This document shows positions 1 through 11,675 of a stretch of 64,000 nt of DNA, one piece after another. The stretch lies in NCBI GenBank assembly GCA_030411725.1, contig MU839836.1, positions 992,001 through 1,056,000 on the forward strand, written 5' to 3'. Source of the stretch: Echria macrotheca (Eukaryota > Ascomycota > Sordariomycetes > Sordariales > Schizotheciaceae). The notes under the pieces are model-generated. The model had not been told where the DNA came from and did not search any database. It saw nothing but the letters and a program-made list of their open reading frames with translations. The stretch's first letter is position 1; each line of letters opens with the position of its first letter. The position numbers were made by a program, and so were the translations under genes.

Positions 1-1508
1 CCAAGTCAATTACCTTTCGTACCTGGGTGGTACAGTCGCTATCCCCTCCTGTTCTCTTACCTTCTCCATATACAGCCCTACAGCAGCAAACATTTATGAT
101 CTATTTCTTTACATAGTAAAAAGTCCATAATGAGCTCAGTTCGGGCAACGTGATAATTTATAGTTTTGATCTTGAGATGATATTTAGAAGTTTTTCACCG
201 TTTGCTTGAACAGAGGTAAAGAAGGAGCATTAGTGAATTAATAGATAAGAGCGCGAAATCACTTTTAATTATCTCAACATGACTTTTAACTATCTCAACA
301 TGTGTGTTCGCAAGCTGTCGCCTTTCACCGATACCGTACCGTCACCTCTTTTAGGTGCTGCAATCAACACAGCCACAAGCGAAATTGAATCATATTTGTG
401 AGATGAGGTTTTGTATTTATTGACTATTGATCCCGGCTCCGGTCGGATCCAGTCTTGTGACATGGCTCCGGAGAAGGTGCATGTGACCTCTGAAGAAGAA
501 CTTGTTTGGGTTTGAAGAAACGCCCACAAATCGCTGTCTGCACTTCATACTCATCTTCAACTGTCTCTATGGATTGAGAGATCTGTGCATCTCTATAGGC
601 GTCTCTTGAGCGAGTAACCTTATTGATGGATATGGAGAAGCGACGAAACACTGTAAACTTCATGATTGAACTTCTTTTTAGAATCACTGCACTGCAGAAG
701 CAGGAATGTAAAGGGGGGATCCCCTTCGCATTTAAGCCAAAATCCAAGAAGCGCCCACGCTTTGGGCCCATTTCACTTTAGCACATGTGCCGCAACTACT
801 CGAACCGTCAGAGGTGAGAAGGTACAGTCGCTAGCGAAATCGGCTTCCGCTTTTCATTCACTGTTCAATTGTCTGGGGGCCCGCTTTTAGGCCTCTTGGC
901 GCTTACACCGAGCCAACTCTCACGGTCAAATGTCGCTACAAGACTACTTTTCGGATCGGGAAAATCCAACTCCATCTTTCGGAAAACGTACCCATCCGTG
1001 ACTCACAACAATGTGTGAATAAAAATGAATCCATACCCCTGTCGGCAAGTCCATACGTCTAAAAGACAAGAGAAGAGTGCACGCGACCGGACGCCAATTT
1101 CGCTCCTAACTATACGAGTTTACGAAGTCGATGTAGGAATCTGTAAATATGCTGGCCATGATTTTGTCCCACATCTGTATAGCAGGTACTTCATCACAGG
1201 CCCATATTTCGTCCCCCCCACCGCAGGCTAAACCGCCCAGGGTTCTTAACCCAGTTCCTGGCCCCAGACTACCATCGTATTTCTGCCACCTTAAGCTTAG
1301 TACCTTGATCCAACAACCCTAAAATTAGCACAGTTTTGGACCCCGGAATCCATATATATATAACATATGAAGGGAACCTACTTCTATGCTCCCTCAAGCT
1401 TTAAGAAAACACGTACGGTAAACCGGATTATTTTAAATAACTTGTGAATCTTTATTATTCACTGCTATATGGCCGGATTAGATTAAAAGTAGGGTAATTT
1501 TGTTCGCC
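1..1508. other. No convincing gene
   Basis: I see no recognisable gene here. The best open frame is a minus-strand ATG ORF at 424-663 (79 codons, basic, no known motif). A purine/pyrimidine-mixed, GC-variable sequence with an AT-rich stretch before 1500 is otherwise unremarkable and may serve as the upstream region of the gene beginning near 1509. Confidence 0.4.
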
Positions 1509-2332
1509 ATGATCGTGAAAGCATCAGATAACAATAACACTGTTCCAACACCAGCCCAGTCAGATAACACGCAAGATATAGAGATACAAAATAAACCTAG
1601 TAAGCTCAATGCTAACCTGCATTTTATATACTAACGCTAAAATTTAGCGAAGAAATTAGAGCATTTCCATATATTCCACCTGAAGTTCAGCAGTTGATAG
1701 GAGAGAAATTAGACTATAGAACCTTAGCCGCCGCTCTACGGGCCGGTCTTTGTCTCAGTGAAGACTCATTCCGGCGCGCTCTACATGCTTGTATCTGGTC
1801 CACAATTTTCAAGCGCAAAGACTTCGACTTAGTTCGAAAGGCTACCCAAGAAAGCGGAAATGTCTTTCTAATAGGCCAAGGTCTTCGTTACCTTTACGAA
1901 GATCTTCGCGGAGCAGCTACAAATACCCCTTCTCCAATTAAGCTGCTCTGTTTATGGCCTTCTAAAAACTCGATTTTAAAAGCAAAACGTCAGAGGCGCA
2001 TATTTAAATTCTCTCCAAATACAGATATTATCCTTCAAGTAGGGCTGGAGTTCGGCCACAGTTATGTAAAAGACCTTGGGGATCTCCTTAGGGAAAATAA
2101 CGGATTTTTTGAAACTGACGTGCTATATTTCCATGACCAGGAGTGGAAATTACACACGGTGCCTTTAAGACCGGCCCCGTATCTCAGTAATGAGCTATGT
2201 CATGATCCGCACAGGTGCAGTATAGTACTAGACAAGGCGCGCCATAAGAATCTTCGTCCTTGGCAATCAGATTGCGTACTTTTTCACTTACAGGATTTGT
2301 GGCCTCAAGCCTGGCCAGTTTGGACGTCATGA
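1509..2332 (+). CDS. Hypothetical fungal protein, probably two exons
   Basis: I do not recognise this family. A long open frame runs to a TGA at 2330-2332 and has no ATG near its beginning, so an upstream exon is likely. A model that keeps frame is exon 1 at 1509-1599 (ATG at 1509), intron 1600-1652 (donor GTAAGC, CTAAC branch-like sequences, acceptor GAAG) and exon 2 at 1653-2332, giving about 256 residues. A more canonical acceptor (TTTAG at 1646-1647) would break the frame, so the splice choice is the weak point. The protein is mixed charged and hydrophobic with a Trp-rich C-terminus and no signal peptide or membrane helix. It has the base composition of the neighbouring intact genes. Confidence 0.5.
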
Positions 2333-2919
2333 CACTTATGCGTTGTCATCAACATGTTATTATCTTTGTATGTTTAGATTTGGAGAGTATATTCCTGAGA
2401 AAATCCGTACTATATGAGTAGTTTTTTATTTGTAACCTGAAGCTCCTGCTTAGTGAGCTGAAGTTGACGGCTTTCTGCTTAGCAGCTCTCTTCTCTCTTT
2501 AACTCTATATTGTTATTGATCTTTAGATAAGGGTCATCTGGTCTTGGCCAAATGAGGTAGCGGACAAGACAAATGCGGAGAAAAAATGGATTAGTTTATT
2601 CATAACCTAGAGGAATTACTAATACTGGGCCCACAGCGCTAGCATTGACGACTTGCCGCCCTTCGTAGCTCAAAACTAGGCTCGTACTCACTTTGGCACG
2701 TGTTTGAGCGGCAGCATACAATTTGAGCCTGGCGCCCTATGTCTCCTTGTAAATCGTTGCACCGAGTTTTGGTCCCTCAGTCAAACACCTGATGTTATAT
2801 CTCTCTTGCATAAATATTAGTGAGCCTAGCAGCCCGACAGCTTTTCAGATCTTCTATCCGGGACCTTTATTTCCCCAGACTTCAGTTGGAGGGGTTACTC
2901 CGGAAATACCCCTTTTCTT
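2333..2919. other. Intergenic, nothing recognised
   Basis: The sequence is T-rich just after the preceding stop, consistent with a 3' end region. I see no gene, repeat or structured element. Confidence 0.4.
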
Positions 2920-3198
2920 TTAGTGTCTTCTATTGGTGCACCCAGTATCCATGCAGCTCTTGCCTTCCTCTTCGGCTGAAGATTTGTTGTTGTCTTTCAC
3001 TTCGCTCCGTTCTCGGTCCGCGGGCTCGTCGCCATAGTCATCATTCAACAATTCTGTGCTCATGGCTTCAGGGTCTTCATACGGCAGTAGAAGAGCGTTT
3101 TCTGATTGCATTCGTCGTGCCGAAGTCATCCGCCAATCAAGGAAAAGACGTTCCTGTATTTTTCTCTTAATGAAAAAGTCTTTGAAGCTACTCGACAT
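2920..3198 (-). CDS. Small hypothetical protein (92 aa)
   Basis: An ATG at 3198 opens a 92-codon minus-strand frame with a basic N-terminal half and an acidic, Ser/Glu-rich C-terminal half (Asp-Asp-Tyr-Gly-Asp, Glu-Glu-Glu), a composition more natural than that of the overlapping plus-strand frame. A TATA-like stretch lies about 45 bases upstream on the minus strand near 3245. No domain is recognised. It could be a spurious ORF or the first exon of a longer gene. Confidence 0.35.
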   Translation of the reverse strand: MSSSFKDFFIKRKIQERLFLDWRMTSARRMQSENALLLPYEDPEAMSTELLNDDYGDEPADRERSEVKDNNKSSAEEEGKSCMDTGCTNRRH

Positions 3199-3638
3199 GG
3201 CTGTCAGAGAAGCGGTATAAATGAAATGTTATTGGTCGTCTGGGGTATATTTTTAAATGGCAGAAAAGCTGATGTTGCACGGAGAGTAAATAATGCAGAA
3301 GGGGGCGGTATTTATGATTTGGTGGGTCGACGTGCATTGCTGACTATTTTAGTGTGGGACATACATTTGGCCATTTTATGGACACTTTGAAGGGAGGCAA
3401 TCAAAAAACTGTGTTGTATGTAACAAACAAGGCTGAGTCGCAGCACCTGATACAGCCAGTACGTAAGCTAGCCAGAGCAACCTGAAACACGTAAACTACG
3501 ATAGTCGTATAAGGAGAGCTTTAGTAAAGCCAGGGAGCGGAATTTAGGCTTCAATTGATCACGTACCACACACCCGCAACTATCGTTCCGCTACTTGCAG
3601 TGCTCGGCTTCATCAACTAGGGCCAGGAATATGGTCAC

Positions 3639-6600
3639 ATGAAGGTGCTGAAAACAGGGCCCATACACGCCAGGGTGCGGGACCCTAAATCGGCCTCTTT
3701 CCAAAACATATATATATGTACTAAACGCATCTACAGCCAATTTTTCTTTGCCTCATCGACCATGAAACAATGCAAACATACCTTCTGGCTCGGCCTCTGT
3801 GCCCAGGCCACTGGCACCGATCTGCTTGTGTCAGACAGGTTACAGAACATTATTACATATATTCCGAGTCCCGACGTCCAAGCCCCGAGTTTCCTGGTGC
3901 TGATCGGAAATGCAGCCAAGAATATTGCGTTGCGGGAGCTTTTTGGAATAAAGAGAGCTCAACGATTTAGCATCAGAAGAGGCCCAGGAGAGGTCCATCT
4001 ACACGTGGATCCCTCAAGTATCTTCGGGAAGCCACTGCTAATTGCAGAAACTGACGTCTCAGAAAGGCTGGCGGTTAAGGTCTCTACCGAGCACTGCCAT
4101 GAGATATCTAGGCGAAGCATCAAGGGAATTAAATCAGAACTCAGCGGGAGACACATTGCCAGTAATGTCTACGCTAGGCTTCTGTCTCCGTTTGCAGACG
4201 TCCTGTGCTTTTTCTGTGATGATCTGGGGGGGTTCAAGCAGGTTGCACACTATGTAGCGGCTTGGCTAGACCACCCGTCGACAATCCCCGCAGCTACGCG
4301 CCCCAGGGTGGTCCTTGTGACCGAGAAAATCCCAGGAGGAGTAGAAAGCGAGAAGAAGGCTTTAAACAGCTTTTTAATGCTGCTAAAGAGGGAGATAAAA
4401 TCGGAGGACTTGCTTGACCAAATCTCATCGGTCGATGTGGTCGTCCTCTTCCCAAGCAGCTCTATATCTGTCGATACCCGATACAGGCGTCTTAAGGAGC
4501 GCCTGATGGAAGGGTCAGATCTGATACGAAGGAAAAGACAGGATTCGCAACTTCTGTTTTCCGCCACTCACTTCGGCGCCTTAGTCGAAGGCATTTGTGA
4601 GCGCTTGCCGGAAAGTATCATGGAGCCATTCAATTTTATAAAGCATGCCAGGATGTACAACCCTGTAGCGACGGATCTGGATGAGCATATATCAGAATTC
4701 CTAACGCATATTAAATCACCCGACGAGCTAAACAATTTTGCGGCTCCCGTGCTCGCATCTAGTTTTTTCCTTGATTGCTACCCGCCGGGTGCTCATCGTA
4801 AGTTAAACTCGCAAGATTCAGAACTAATCTAACTATCTGAAAAATTTAGGCTTCCGTGCTGTAGATTTATTCCGGGTTCTTTATAAGGACATGCTTATCA
4901 AAGCCAATGAAGATCGAGTTATTGCCTTTGACGGCTATAAAGAAGTAATTCTCCGAAGCGGCTTTATCACTAAGATCGAAAAATTCTTTGAACAATACAG
5001 TGAACGCTCTGTAAAAGAAAGATTGCCTTCAGCAGAAATCCACCGCGCCAATCTGCAATGCTATCAAGATCTCTGGCACAGAATAAAGAGTAATAACACA
5101 TGCTTTTTATGTCTGCGGCGCAGACCTCAGCATCAGCTGCATTGCGGTCATGAAATATGCGAGAATTGCGTCGTCGTATTTGGCAAGCGATCTATTGACG
5201 ATCCTTGGGTATTTGAAATCGACGAATGTTTTCTCTGCGGAGAGGCAATGGTGCCAAATTCACCTGAGGCGCAATTAAAAAGGGAATGCGGAATTGAAAA
5301 CGCAGTGCTAATGATTAGAATTCACCCTCCTACCGCTGGTGTGGGTATCCTCTGTGTTGACGGCGGGGGAATACGTGCCACGGCACCTTTAGGGTTCATG
5401 AAACGTATCAAGAATCGGGTCGATTTACCAATTGCAATTCAGAGATTTTTCAAGCTAGCTGTTGGGGTTAGCTCAGGTACGTCGCTGCTATGATGCTATA
5501 CTCGCCGATTAACTGTCATAGGGGGCCTTATTGTTGCAGATCTATTCATCAACGGCAATTCTATTGAGCAGTCAACCGAAAGATTTGAGAACCTTGTTGA
5601 ATGTGTGTTTCAGCGAAGGAATGTTCTCACTTCGCCATTTATGCCACGTTTTTTGAAATCACCGATATCACGGCTCACTAATAACGTTTATCCTTTCTTC
5701 CTTATCCTTCGATTCCTTGAGCTCTTCGTGTCATATTTTGCTGATGGTTTGTATTCTTCTGAAAATATTGAAGCGACTTTAAAACAGGCGTTTGGAATTG
5801 CAAGAAGTATACTAGACGTCTCTCACGCAACAAGCACTGGAACGCGCGTGGGACTGCCAGTGGCAACCGTCGAGGATAAGCCATCATGCAAGATTTTTAC
5901 GAATTACAATGGGGTAGGAGAGCGTAAAGGAGATAATGGTAAGTCAACAGTCATAATAATTTCGGGAAAAAGAGTTAACTGTTTTAGATAACGTAATCAA
6001 GCCAAGGGATAACCTTGGGAAAATCTTGCTTTGGGAAGTGTAAGTAACATGTTCATGTCTCTTAATTATAGGAATATCTAACCAGTATCCAGCGCCCGAG
6101 CTGCATCTGCTGCCCCTGGGTAAGTGATATTGCACCCCAGTGTTTGTTTGACATTAGTGTCTTACGCTTTGTAGTTTCTTCCCACCAAAATATATTAAGG
6201 GGATTGGTACATTTCAAGACGCGGGACCGCTTGAAAATGACCCATTGGTCTCCGCGCTCTCCGAACTAGCAGCTCTATTCCCACTAGTCGAGGAACCCGA
6301 CTTTGTCGTCTCTTTAGGCACAGGTGAGCCAAAACCTAGCCATGATTCTCCGAAGGCAGTTTCTCGAAACGTATGGAAAAACGGTGCATTCCCAAGACTT
6401 TGCAGATTATTTTGGGAAAAAATGAGAGACAAGAAAGTGCGCGAGGCTTTCCAGAGCCATCCGAGGTATCATCGTCTGAACGTCCAGTTTGAAGGAGATG
6501 AGCCAAGACTTGACGACGTCCAGAGCATACCAGACGTGAAGTTGAAGGTTCAGGATGACCCCTCGGTTTGCGAAACAATCGATAACATAGCACGTTGCAT

Positions 6601-7036
6601 GATTGCTTCTTTGTTTTACTTCGAGTTAGACTCAAGGCCTCAGCGGTTAGGGGGTAAGTACGTAGGTACCGGCCATATACTTTGCTCTATAAGACCCAGC
6701 GAGCCAGCGTTTGGTGTACTTTTCAATCGGCTGTCTACCTCAGGCCAATTCTGGATCAATGGCGCCCCCGTCGCCGACATTCAAGACGACTCATGTTTCG
6801 ACAACCAAGGGAATTTTCGGATAAAGGTAGAAATAAATACCGATGACAGATTCACAGTAACTTTGAAGCAAGACTCCTCCGAGCCTTGCAATATTAGCGG
6901 ATCGCCGTTCTCTGTACGCAAGCTGATACTGCTTCAAGGCTTGTGTGCCGTGTTTGGGAGCCCAGATCATCGGAAAAGAAAGTTCTCAGGTGAAGATGAC
7001 TTCCCCAAAAAGAAGAAGCAATGTAGAAGGTATTAG
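3639..7036 (+). CDS. Patatin-like phospholipase with RING-like zinc cluster and P-loop-like N-terminal domain
   Basis: Six exons keep one frame: 3639-4797, 4850-5476, 5522-5938, 5988-6039, 6093-6119 and 6175-7036, about 1,047 residues. Order of domains: a nucleotide-binding-like domain in the first 380 residues (motif GNAAKNIALRELF), a Cys/His cluster at about 471-520 (CFLC, CGHEICENC, CFLC), then a patatin hydrolase domain. The catalytic set is complete: oxyanion loop DGGGIR at about 557, nucleophile motif GVSSG at about 592-596, ARAASAAP helix and the Asp of DAG at about 776. The C-terminus carries two basic clusters (RKRK and KKKK), a likely nuclear signal. This fungal family is annotated as patatin-like serine hydrolase and acts on lipid acyl esters. 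A second ATG at 3762 lies 50 bases after a TATATATATA stretch and may be the true start. Confidence 0.85.
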
Positions 7037-7210
7037 ATATTGCAGTTGTTCTTGGTCGCTCGAGTTTGTTTACTTACCCCCGAATCAAGGAAATAGGCAG
7101 CGAACGGATTTTCTTTTCGTCATACAGTAACAAAAACCGATAGTTAGCTGAGAATTGATGTGTATTAGATGAATGACGCTGGTTCGACGTAGGGCGCCAA
7201 AAAAGGCGAA
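7037..7210. other. Converging 3' ends
   Basis: A short spacer lies between the patatin gene and the end of the minus-strand relic. No terminator-like structure is evident. Confidence 0.4.
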
Positions 7211-7985
7211 TCATATGCCCTCAATAGAGAAACCATAACAGAATGCCACTTCCTTCCTTCCCATCCCGTTGCTCAATTCTGTCTTTGACATGTTTGAGAT
7301 ACCCGAACTGCCTAGCTCTTCTAGGATAACAAGCTCAGCAGCATCGCCCGGAAATACCTCTGCCGAGCGCGTACCTGTAGGGACGTCTTCTGGATCCTTG
7401 AGCTTGAAAACTGCGCCATTAAGCACGTCCTCTCCTTTACAGTTTCGGTACGTCACCTTCAGCTCCCTAAACTGCGCAGCCCATACCCATTCACCCATGT
7501 ATGCGTACTCCCCATCTGCTTCTGCGACCTGGCCATTTTGGGCATCAAGATTGACAGTAGCCGGATCGCCTAGCACTGCCAGGGCTACGCCTGTGGATGG
7601 CTCTGGAATAGGGATGCTGCTTTTGGCACTAGTGATAGACGACGTGTGCCATCCAGTCTTAACCTCGCCCTCTGAGATGAGTTGGATGCTGGTGACTATC
7701 TAAAACGTGGGATGGCGTAAGCCGCCCAGGAAACGACCACTCAGGTCCCAGTACTTCATCCCGACCTTGAGGGCATTATTAAGCCATAATACTGCCGCAT
7801 TCGACGCTAGCACGGAATGAGTGAAAAAGTCTGGAGGACTTATATGTTATTGTTAGTATTTTGAGAGTAACTCGAGCTAATACGGGGAAGAAGGCAGGAA
7901 ACCGCTCAAACCTGATAAGCTGATAACGTTACCGACGACCTGAAAGGGCGTCTTGAAACTTGCCTTAAACCCCTCCTCTTGTGGC
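7211..7985 (-). pseudogene. Disrupted hypothetical gene with one in-frame stop
   Basis: On the minus strand an open frame ending at 7211 can be followed upstream well past the apparent start. It continues in the same frame across a single TAG at 7700-7702 into a segment rich in Leu/Trp/Gly, then through a plausible intron (acceptor CCTCCAG, branch ACTAAC, donor GTTTGA) into a short upstream exon near 7970. Frame is retained throughout, so the TAG looks like a point mutation, for example CAG to TAG. No start codon is visible beyond about 7985, where a TAA closes the frame. The family is unrecognised. The downstream part has beta-rich composition (EVKTGWHTSSI, ELKVTYRNCKGE). Confidence 0.55.
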
Positions 7986-8322
7986 GATTAGTAATCGTAC
8001 ACAAATCAAACCCGATCCGGCTTAATATTTATCCGTGTGAATTCAGCAATCCAATTGGCAGTAGTTTTCGGAAACGGGTTTCCGGCACCGGTGATGCGGG
8101 TAGCAGCCAAATTGGAATGGAATTTTATTATTTAAGCCTGACATCGAGATTCATCTGATGCTAGCCCGAACGATACAGATTAGTATAAGCTCTTATTCTT
8201 CCAATAGTTTTATCGACAGGAACACGGTCTCGAAGTCTTGCTACCAGTATAGTACCGGTATATCTGTATTCCCTTGGTATCTGAAGCTAACTCATCCTCG
8301 CCCGCAGGCTGTAAAGGCGAAA
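7986..8322. promoter_or_regulatory. Upstream region of the caspase-like gene
   Basis: There is no gene. A GCTAAC branch-like site followed by CCCGCAG at about 8288-8307 suggests an intron in the 5' untranslated region of the next gene. Confidence 0.3.
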
Positions 8323-9461
8323 ATGGAAGTCACAGGGCCAGTTGATGCAAGGCCCAGTCCACTTGTCCTAAGGGCAACGCACATCAATTTCGAGACCTAC
8401 AAAAGCGATATTAACAAAGCAATCGAGAGCTTAACTGGTAGAGGGCCGTATAAAACTATGGCGGCCCTCTTACTTAGCTGGGATAGCAGACTGAGCGACT
8501 TAGTAGAGGTAAAGGGAGAAATCAGCCAACTTCAGAAAGTACTCGAAGAGTCGTTCGGATTTTCTGCTACTTCACCCTCGATCTCAGATGCAGAAGCAAC
8601 TCCAAAGTACTCATTGGAAGAACATCTGATGAAGTTTAGGAAGACTTACGACGGGGTTGGCAATCTGATGGTCATCTACTATGGCGGGCATGCCATTGTG
8701 AAGGATCATGCGCTTCACTGGATTGAGTATGTCTAGCTTTGTGCTCTCCGGAGAAGAAGACGCTGTTAACACGCTGAAATAGAAGCAAGAAAGGTCAATA
8801 CGAAATCAACTGGTCAGATCAGCAGAGCCACGTGCTGGCGCAGACAGAGGCAGACGTACTTGTCATCCTCGATTGCTGCTATGCTGGGGCTGCCATGAGA
8901 GCGAACTACAAGGGGCGTAAGGAGATCCTCGCGGCGTGCTCAAGAGAATCCGAAGCAATAGCCTGGAGACTTGAAGGCAGCCCCACTTTCACGGCGAAGC
9001 TAATCGAGAAATTGGCGACCATGAAGGACAGCAGATTCCCTATTCAATCTCTGGCAGTCGAATTAAGCCTCGACAAATCACTTCAGTATCAGCCAAACTT
9101 TATCCCATTGTCAGATCCTCAGGATCCAATCGTCATTTCTGCCAAGCCCGCTGGCGAAGCAACTCTTCCGCCTTACTACGAGTCGTCATACTTGGCAAGT
9201 ATCTCGCTTCATTTTTCTGAGGATCCTGAGACGATAAAGGACAAGCTCATTAAATATCTCTCTACCAATTTTCCTCAAGGCGCCAACTGGGTGCGAGTCG
9301 AGAATATCCAACGCAGTGCATCAACCCTGGTCACCTTGTCCGTGCCAATGGAGCTCTGGGCTTTTCTCCCTGACAAGTCGACCTATTCTTTCTTAGGCCT
9401 TGTAAAAGGCACGAACTTTCTGCTCGATACCGATGTTTTCAAGTCTGCAGAATATCCCTGA
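8323..9461 (+). CDS. Caspase-like (peptidase C14 fold) protein
   Basis: Exon 1 is 8323-8726 and exon 2 is 8783-9461, with intron donor GTATGT and acceptor ATAG, giving 360 residues. The two catalytic landmarks of the caspase/metacaspase fold are present: His123 in YYGGHA and Cys167 in DCCYAG. Between the first 60 residues and the His block lies a paired-call region of the kind seen in stand-alone fungal caspase-domain proteins, and the last 120 residues form an unassigned C-terminal domain. Metacaspases cleave after Arg or Lys and several fungal relatives act in regulated cell death or as NLR effector domains; which applies here is not shown. The frame is open upstream to 8158, but the ATG at 8323 follows a likely 5' UTR acceptor and begins the conserved-looking part. 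It lies 1.3 kb from an intact patatin gene. Confidence 0.8.
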
Positions 9462-10460
9462 TGCGCGAGGCGAGCAACCGGAACAGGACAATGTATTAGG
9501 TTGGGACAGTAGATTAGGTTGGGACACACATAGCGACTATACGAAACAGATATGACTCAGCTAATATGACAGGATCGTGTAATATTGAGAGAGGTGAGGC
9601 CGCATAATCTCTCGTTGGGACAATCCAAATCTTAGGGAATTAAAGAGCCAGAATGTGAAATTAGGCATTTTTCTACATTTTTCCCTGATCTCAGGATCAA
9701 AATCAGCCTTGAAATGCATCAAATGACTCAAGGGTATGCTTAACCTTCACGCTGAGGCGCAAGAGGCAAACGTTTGATGACCAATTGAGAAGGGAGGCTT
9801 TTATGCTACCCATGTTGTAAAGATGGCCTATCTGCGTCGTCATTGTCTCGACCGGTCCCACTGCTATCAAGTTACGGAGACGGGGTGCGACAGAGTGTTC
9901 AAATGCCCAAAGGCAAGCGCGCACAGTCGAAGCGCGAGTGGCGGTGAGCCGTGATGATGACGACAATGGAAATTTCTCGAGCCAAGCAACAGTGACCTCG
10001 TCTCGCTCGCTCGTTGGCTTGTTCGCTGACTGGCTGTATTGCTCTTACGTCCTTTTTGCAGCTATCGCAACAAACTAACTCTACAATGTCAAAGGCTTGG
10101 CTTCAGAGCGCTGCTGAACAACAGTGGTGGCCTCCTGAAGGCCCGAATTTAGTGGTTGGCCCCATCTGGCCAGGCAGAGGCCTCGGATGTAAGGGGTTGG
10201 CCTTCAACAGGCGGCTATCCTTCTACAGTGGGTTAGCGTTCCATGCCCAGTTTTCCTTGTTTGTCTTGCCCAGGAAAACAAGGCTAACTCCCTGGCGCAG
10301 TTTCCATCATGGTAGTTGGGTTAATTCCTATGACGAGCTAAATCAGGGGTGCGAGAATGAGGCTTTTTGCATTACGACGCAGAGCTAGATGACGACATTG
10401 TATACGCGTTTCACAGGAGGCTGAGCACTTCCCTCTCCACTCAACTCAATCTCAAATTCA
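9462..10460. repeat. Intergenic with a short tandem repeat
   Basis: No gene is supported. At about 9494-9520 the 14-base word ATTAGGTTGGGACA occurs twice in direct orientation, separated by a few bases, and TTGGGACA recurs near 9613, which hints at the end of an old transposable element. The ORFs at 9703-9966 (minus) and 10014-10388 (plus) lack protein-like composition. Confidence 0.35.
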
Positions 10461-10462
10461 GT

Positions 10463-10469
10463 ATATATA
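10463..10469 (+). promoter_or_regulatory. TATA box
   Basis: TATATAA lies 115 bases before the ATG at 10584 in a pyrimidine-rich leader, well placed for the small membrane protein gene. Confidence 0.5.
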
Positions 10470-10583
10470 AGCCCACAACCTCCTCTTCGACTGGGTGGAT
10501 TGTCGACCAACTTCCTTCCTTCCTAACCCATTCGTTATTAACCAAGTCGCTCAAAAGCTCAAACCCTCTTCCTTCAGCTAAAA

Positions 10584-10961
10584 ATGGCTGCCAATACCTC
10601 CTCCCTCACTGTTGTGCCTCTTATTACAGAAGCTCTACGGCCTCAAGACTGGAGCATCGTCGTCCTTGTGGCTGTTGCGACTCTCATCTACCTCATCGGT
10701 CCTACCTTTTCTACCACAAATTGCCCGAATTGTCGAACCGATACAATTCTAGTACCACAGGAAGAGTTCGAAAAATCTTGCATCTTTATTGGAGAGATGA
10801 AAAAGGCTATCACAAAATCAGGATATGAGGGGTCTTCAGCATATCCTTACGACATGATCTACAATCCAAACGGCTGCGGCTACAGGACGCTTATCAATCG
10901 AGAGAAGAATGATGAGGGAACTGAGCGGCTCAGTTATGCTGGATATTGTAATTGCCCTTAG
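10584..10961 (+). CDS. Small single-pass membrane protein with Cys-rich tail
   Basis: The 125-residue protein has one hydrophobic helix at about residues 22-43 (SIVVLVAVATLIYLIG) followed by a soluble Cys-rich domain containing a CxxC (NCPNC) and a terminal CNC, suggestive of disulphide or metal binding. The N-terminus could be a signal anchor. A TATA box and pyrimidine-rich leader precede it, and a long T-rich tract begins 30 bases after the stop. No family is recognised; no intron is needed. Confidence 0.6.
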   Translation: MAANTSSLTVVPLITEALRPQDWSIVVLVAVATLIYLIGPTFSTTNCPNCRTDTILVPQEEFEKSCIFIGEMKKAITKSGYEGSSAYPYDMIYNPNGCGYRTLINREKNDEGTERLSYAGYCNCP

Positions 10962-10995
10962 CCCTGTATCTTTGACTATATTTGTTTTAAATGTC

Positions 10996-11086
10996 CTTTT
11001 TTTTTTTTTGTTTTTTTTTTTTGTTTGTGTTCTTTTTGTTTTTTCTTCATGTTTTTTCTTTTTCTTTTTTCTTTTTGTTTTACCCA
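10996..11086 (+). repeat. T-rich low-complexity tract
   Basis: Runs of T interrupted by single G or C extend for about 90 bases directly after the small membrane protein gene. It may include the 3' end region or the poly(A)-derived tail of a retroposed element on the minus strand. Confidence 0.6.
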
Positions 11087-11382
11087 TTGCGACTTCTATT
11101 GGATCTAGCTTGTTTGAATTAGCTTTCAATTAGGTAACCTTAGATAGCGTGTTATTTTCTCGAGCAATATTGGCATTTATATTTGAATCCTTCGGTCTAT
11201 CCAGGTCGGCGCTTCTTGCTGACAAGCTAATTCATTAAAATGCTCATCGGCGTTGCGTCCACGGTGTCAAGCCTCGTGTTTCAGTGTCAGAACGCGGCGT
11301 GACAGTCGTCCTTTATGATTCGGTGCCTCTGAGGCTGTCAGAATAAAGGCAACTTCCAGAACCAGCCGGAATACGGCCGGGT

Positions 11383-11485
11383 TTGCCACTATAGATTCGT
11401 AATCCACGGCGGCCTTCGGCCGCCGGAAGATTCCACGGATTGCCACTATACAGCCTATATAACAGGACCTTCGGTCCTGGAAGAT
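11383..11485 (+). repeat. Two tandem hairpin units with covarying stems
   Basis: Two units with a 57-base period share TTGCCACTATA (11383-11393 and 11440-11450), then 12-13 variable bases, then a perfect hairpin with TTC loop, then GGAAGAT. The stems differ but remain complementary: CGGCGGCC/GGCCGCCG (11407-11414 with 11418-11425) and CAGGACC/GGTCCTG (11463-11469 with 11473-11479). A weaker GCCG...CGGC pair precedes them near 11365. Conservation of pairing without conservation of sequence suggests a structured RNA or a structural DNA end of a mobile element; a Crypton-like relic begins about 200 bases downstream. Confidence 0.7.
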
Positions 11486-11675
11486 AGAAGGTTCAGAATT
11501 GAGATAATTGTTCTAACCCTTTAAAATCTGACAGAGGCGCCGGCTCCCGAAATCCGCCGTGCGGAACCGCTCAGTCTTCGAACACAAGGACGATCTTCCG
11601 TTCGCAGAGTGAATAGCAGTGGCAATGGAGGAAGGCGAGCGGCACCTCACCACCGTCGTCGGTACCGCAATCGTT

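Noticed and set aside
3731..4567. Several ORFs on both strands inside the patatin gene
   Set aside because: They overlap exon 1, which carries the conserved domain text in another frame.
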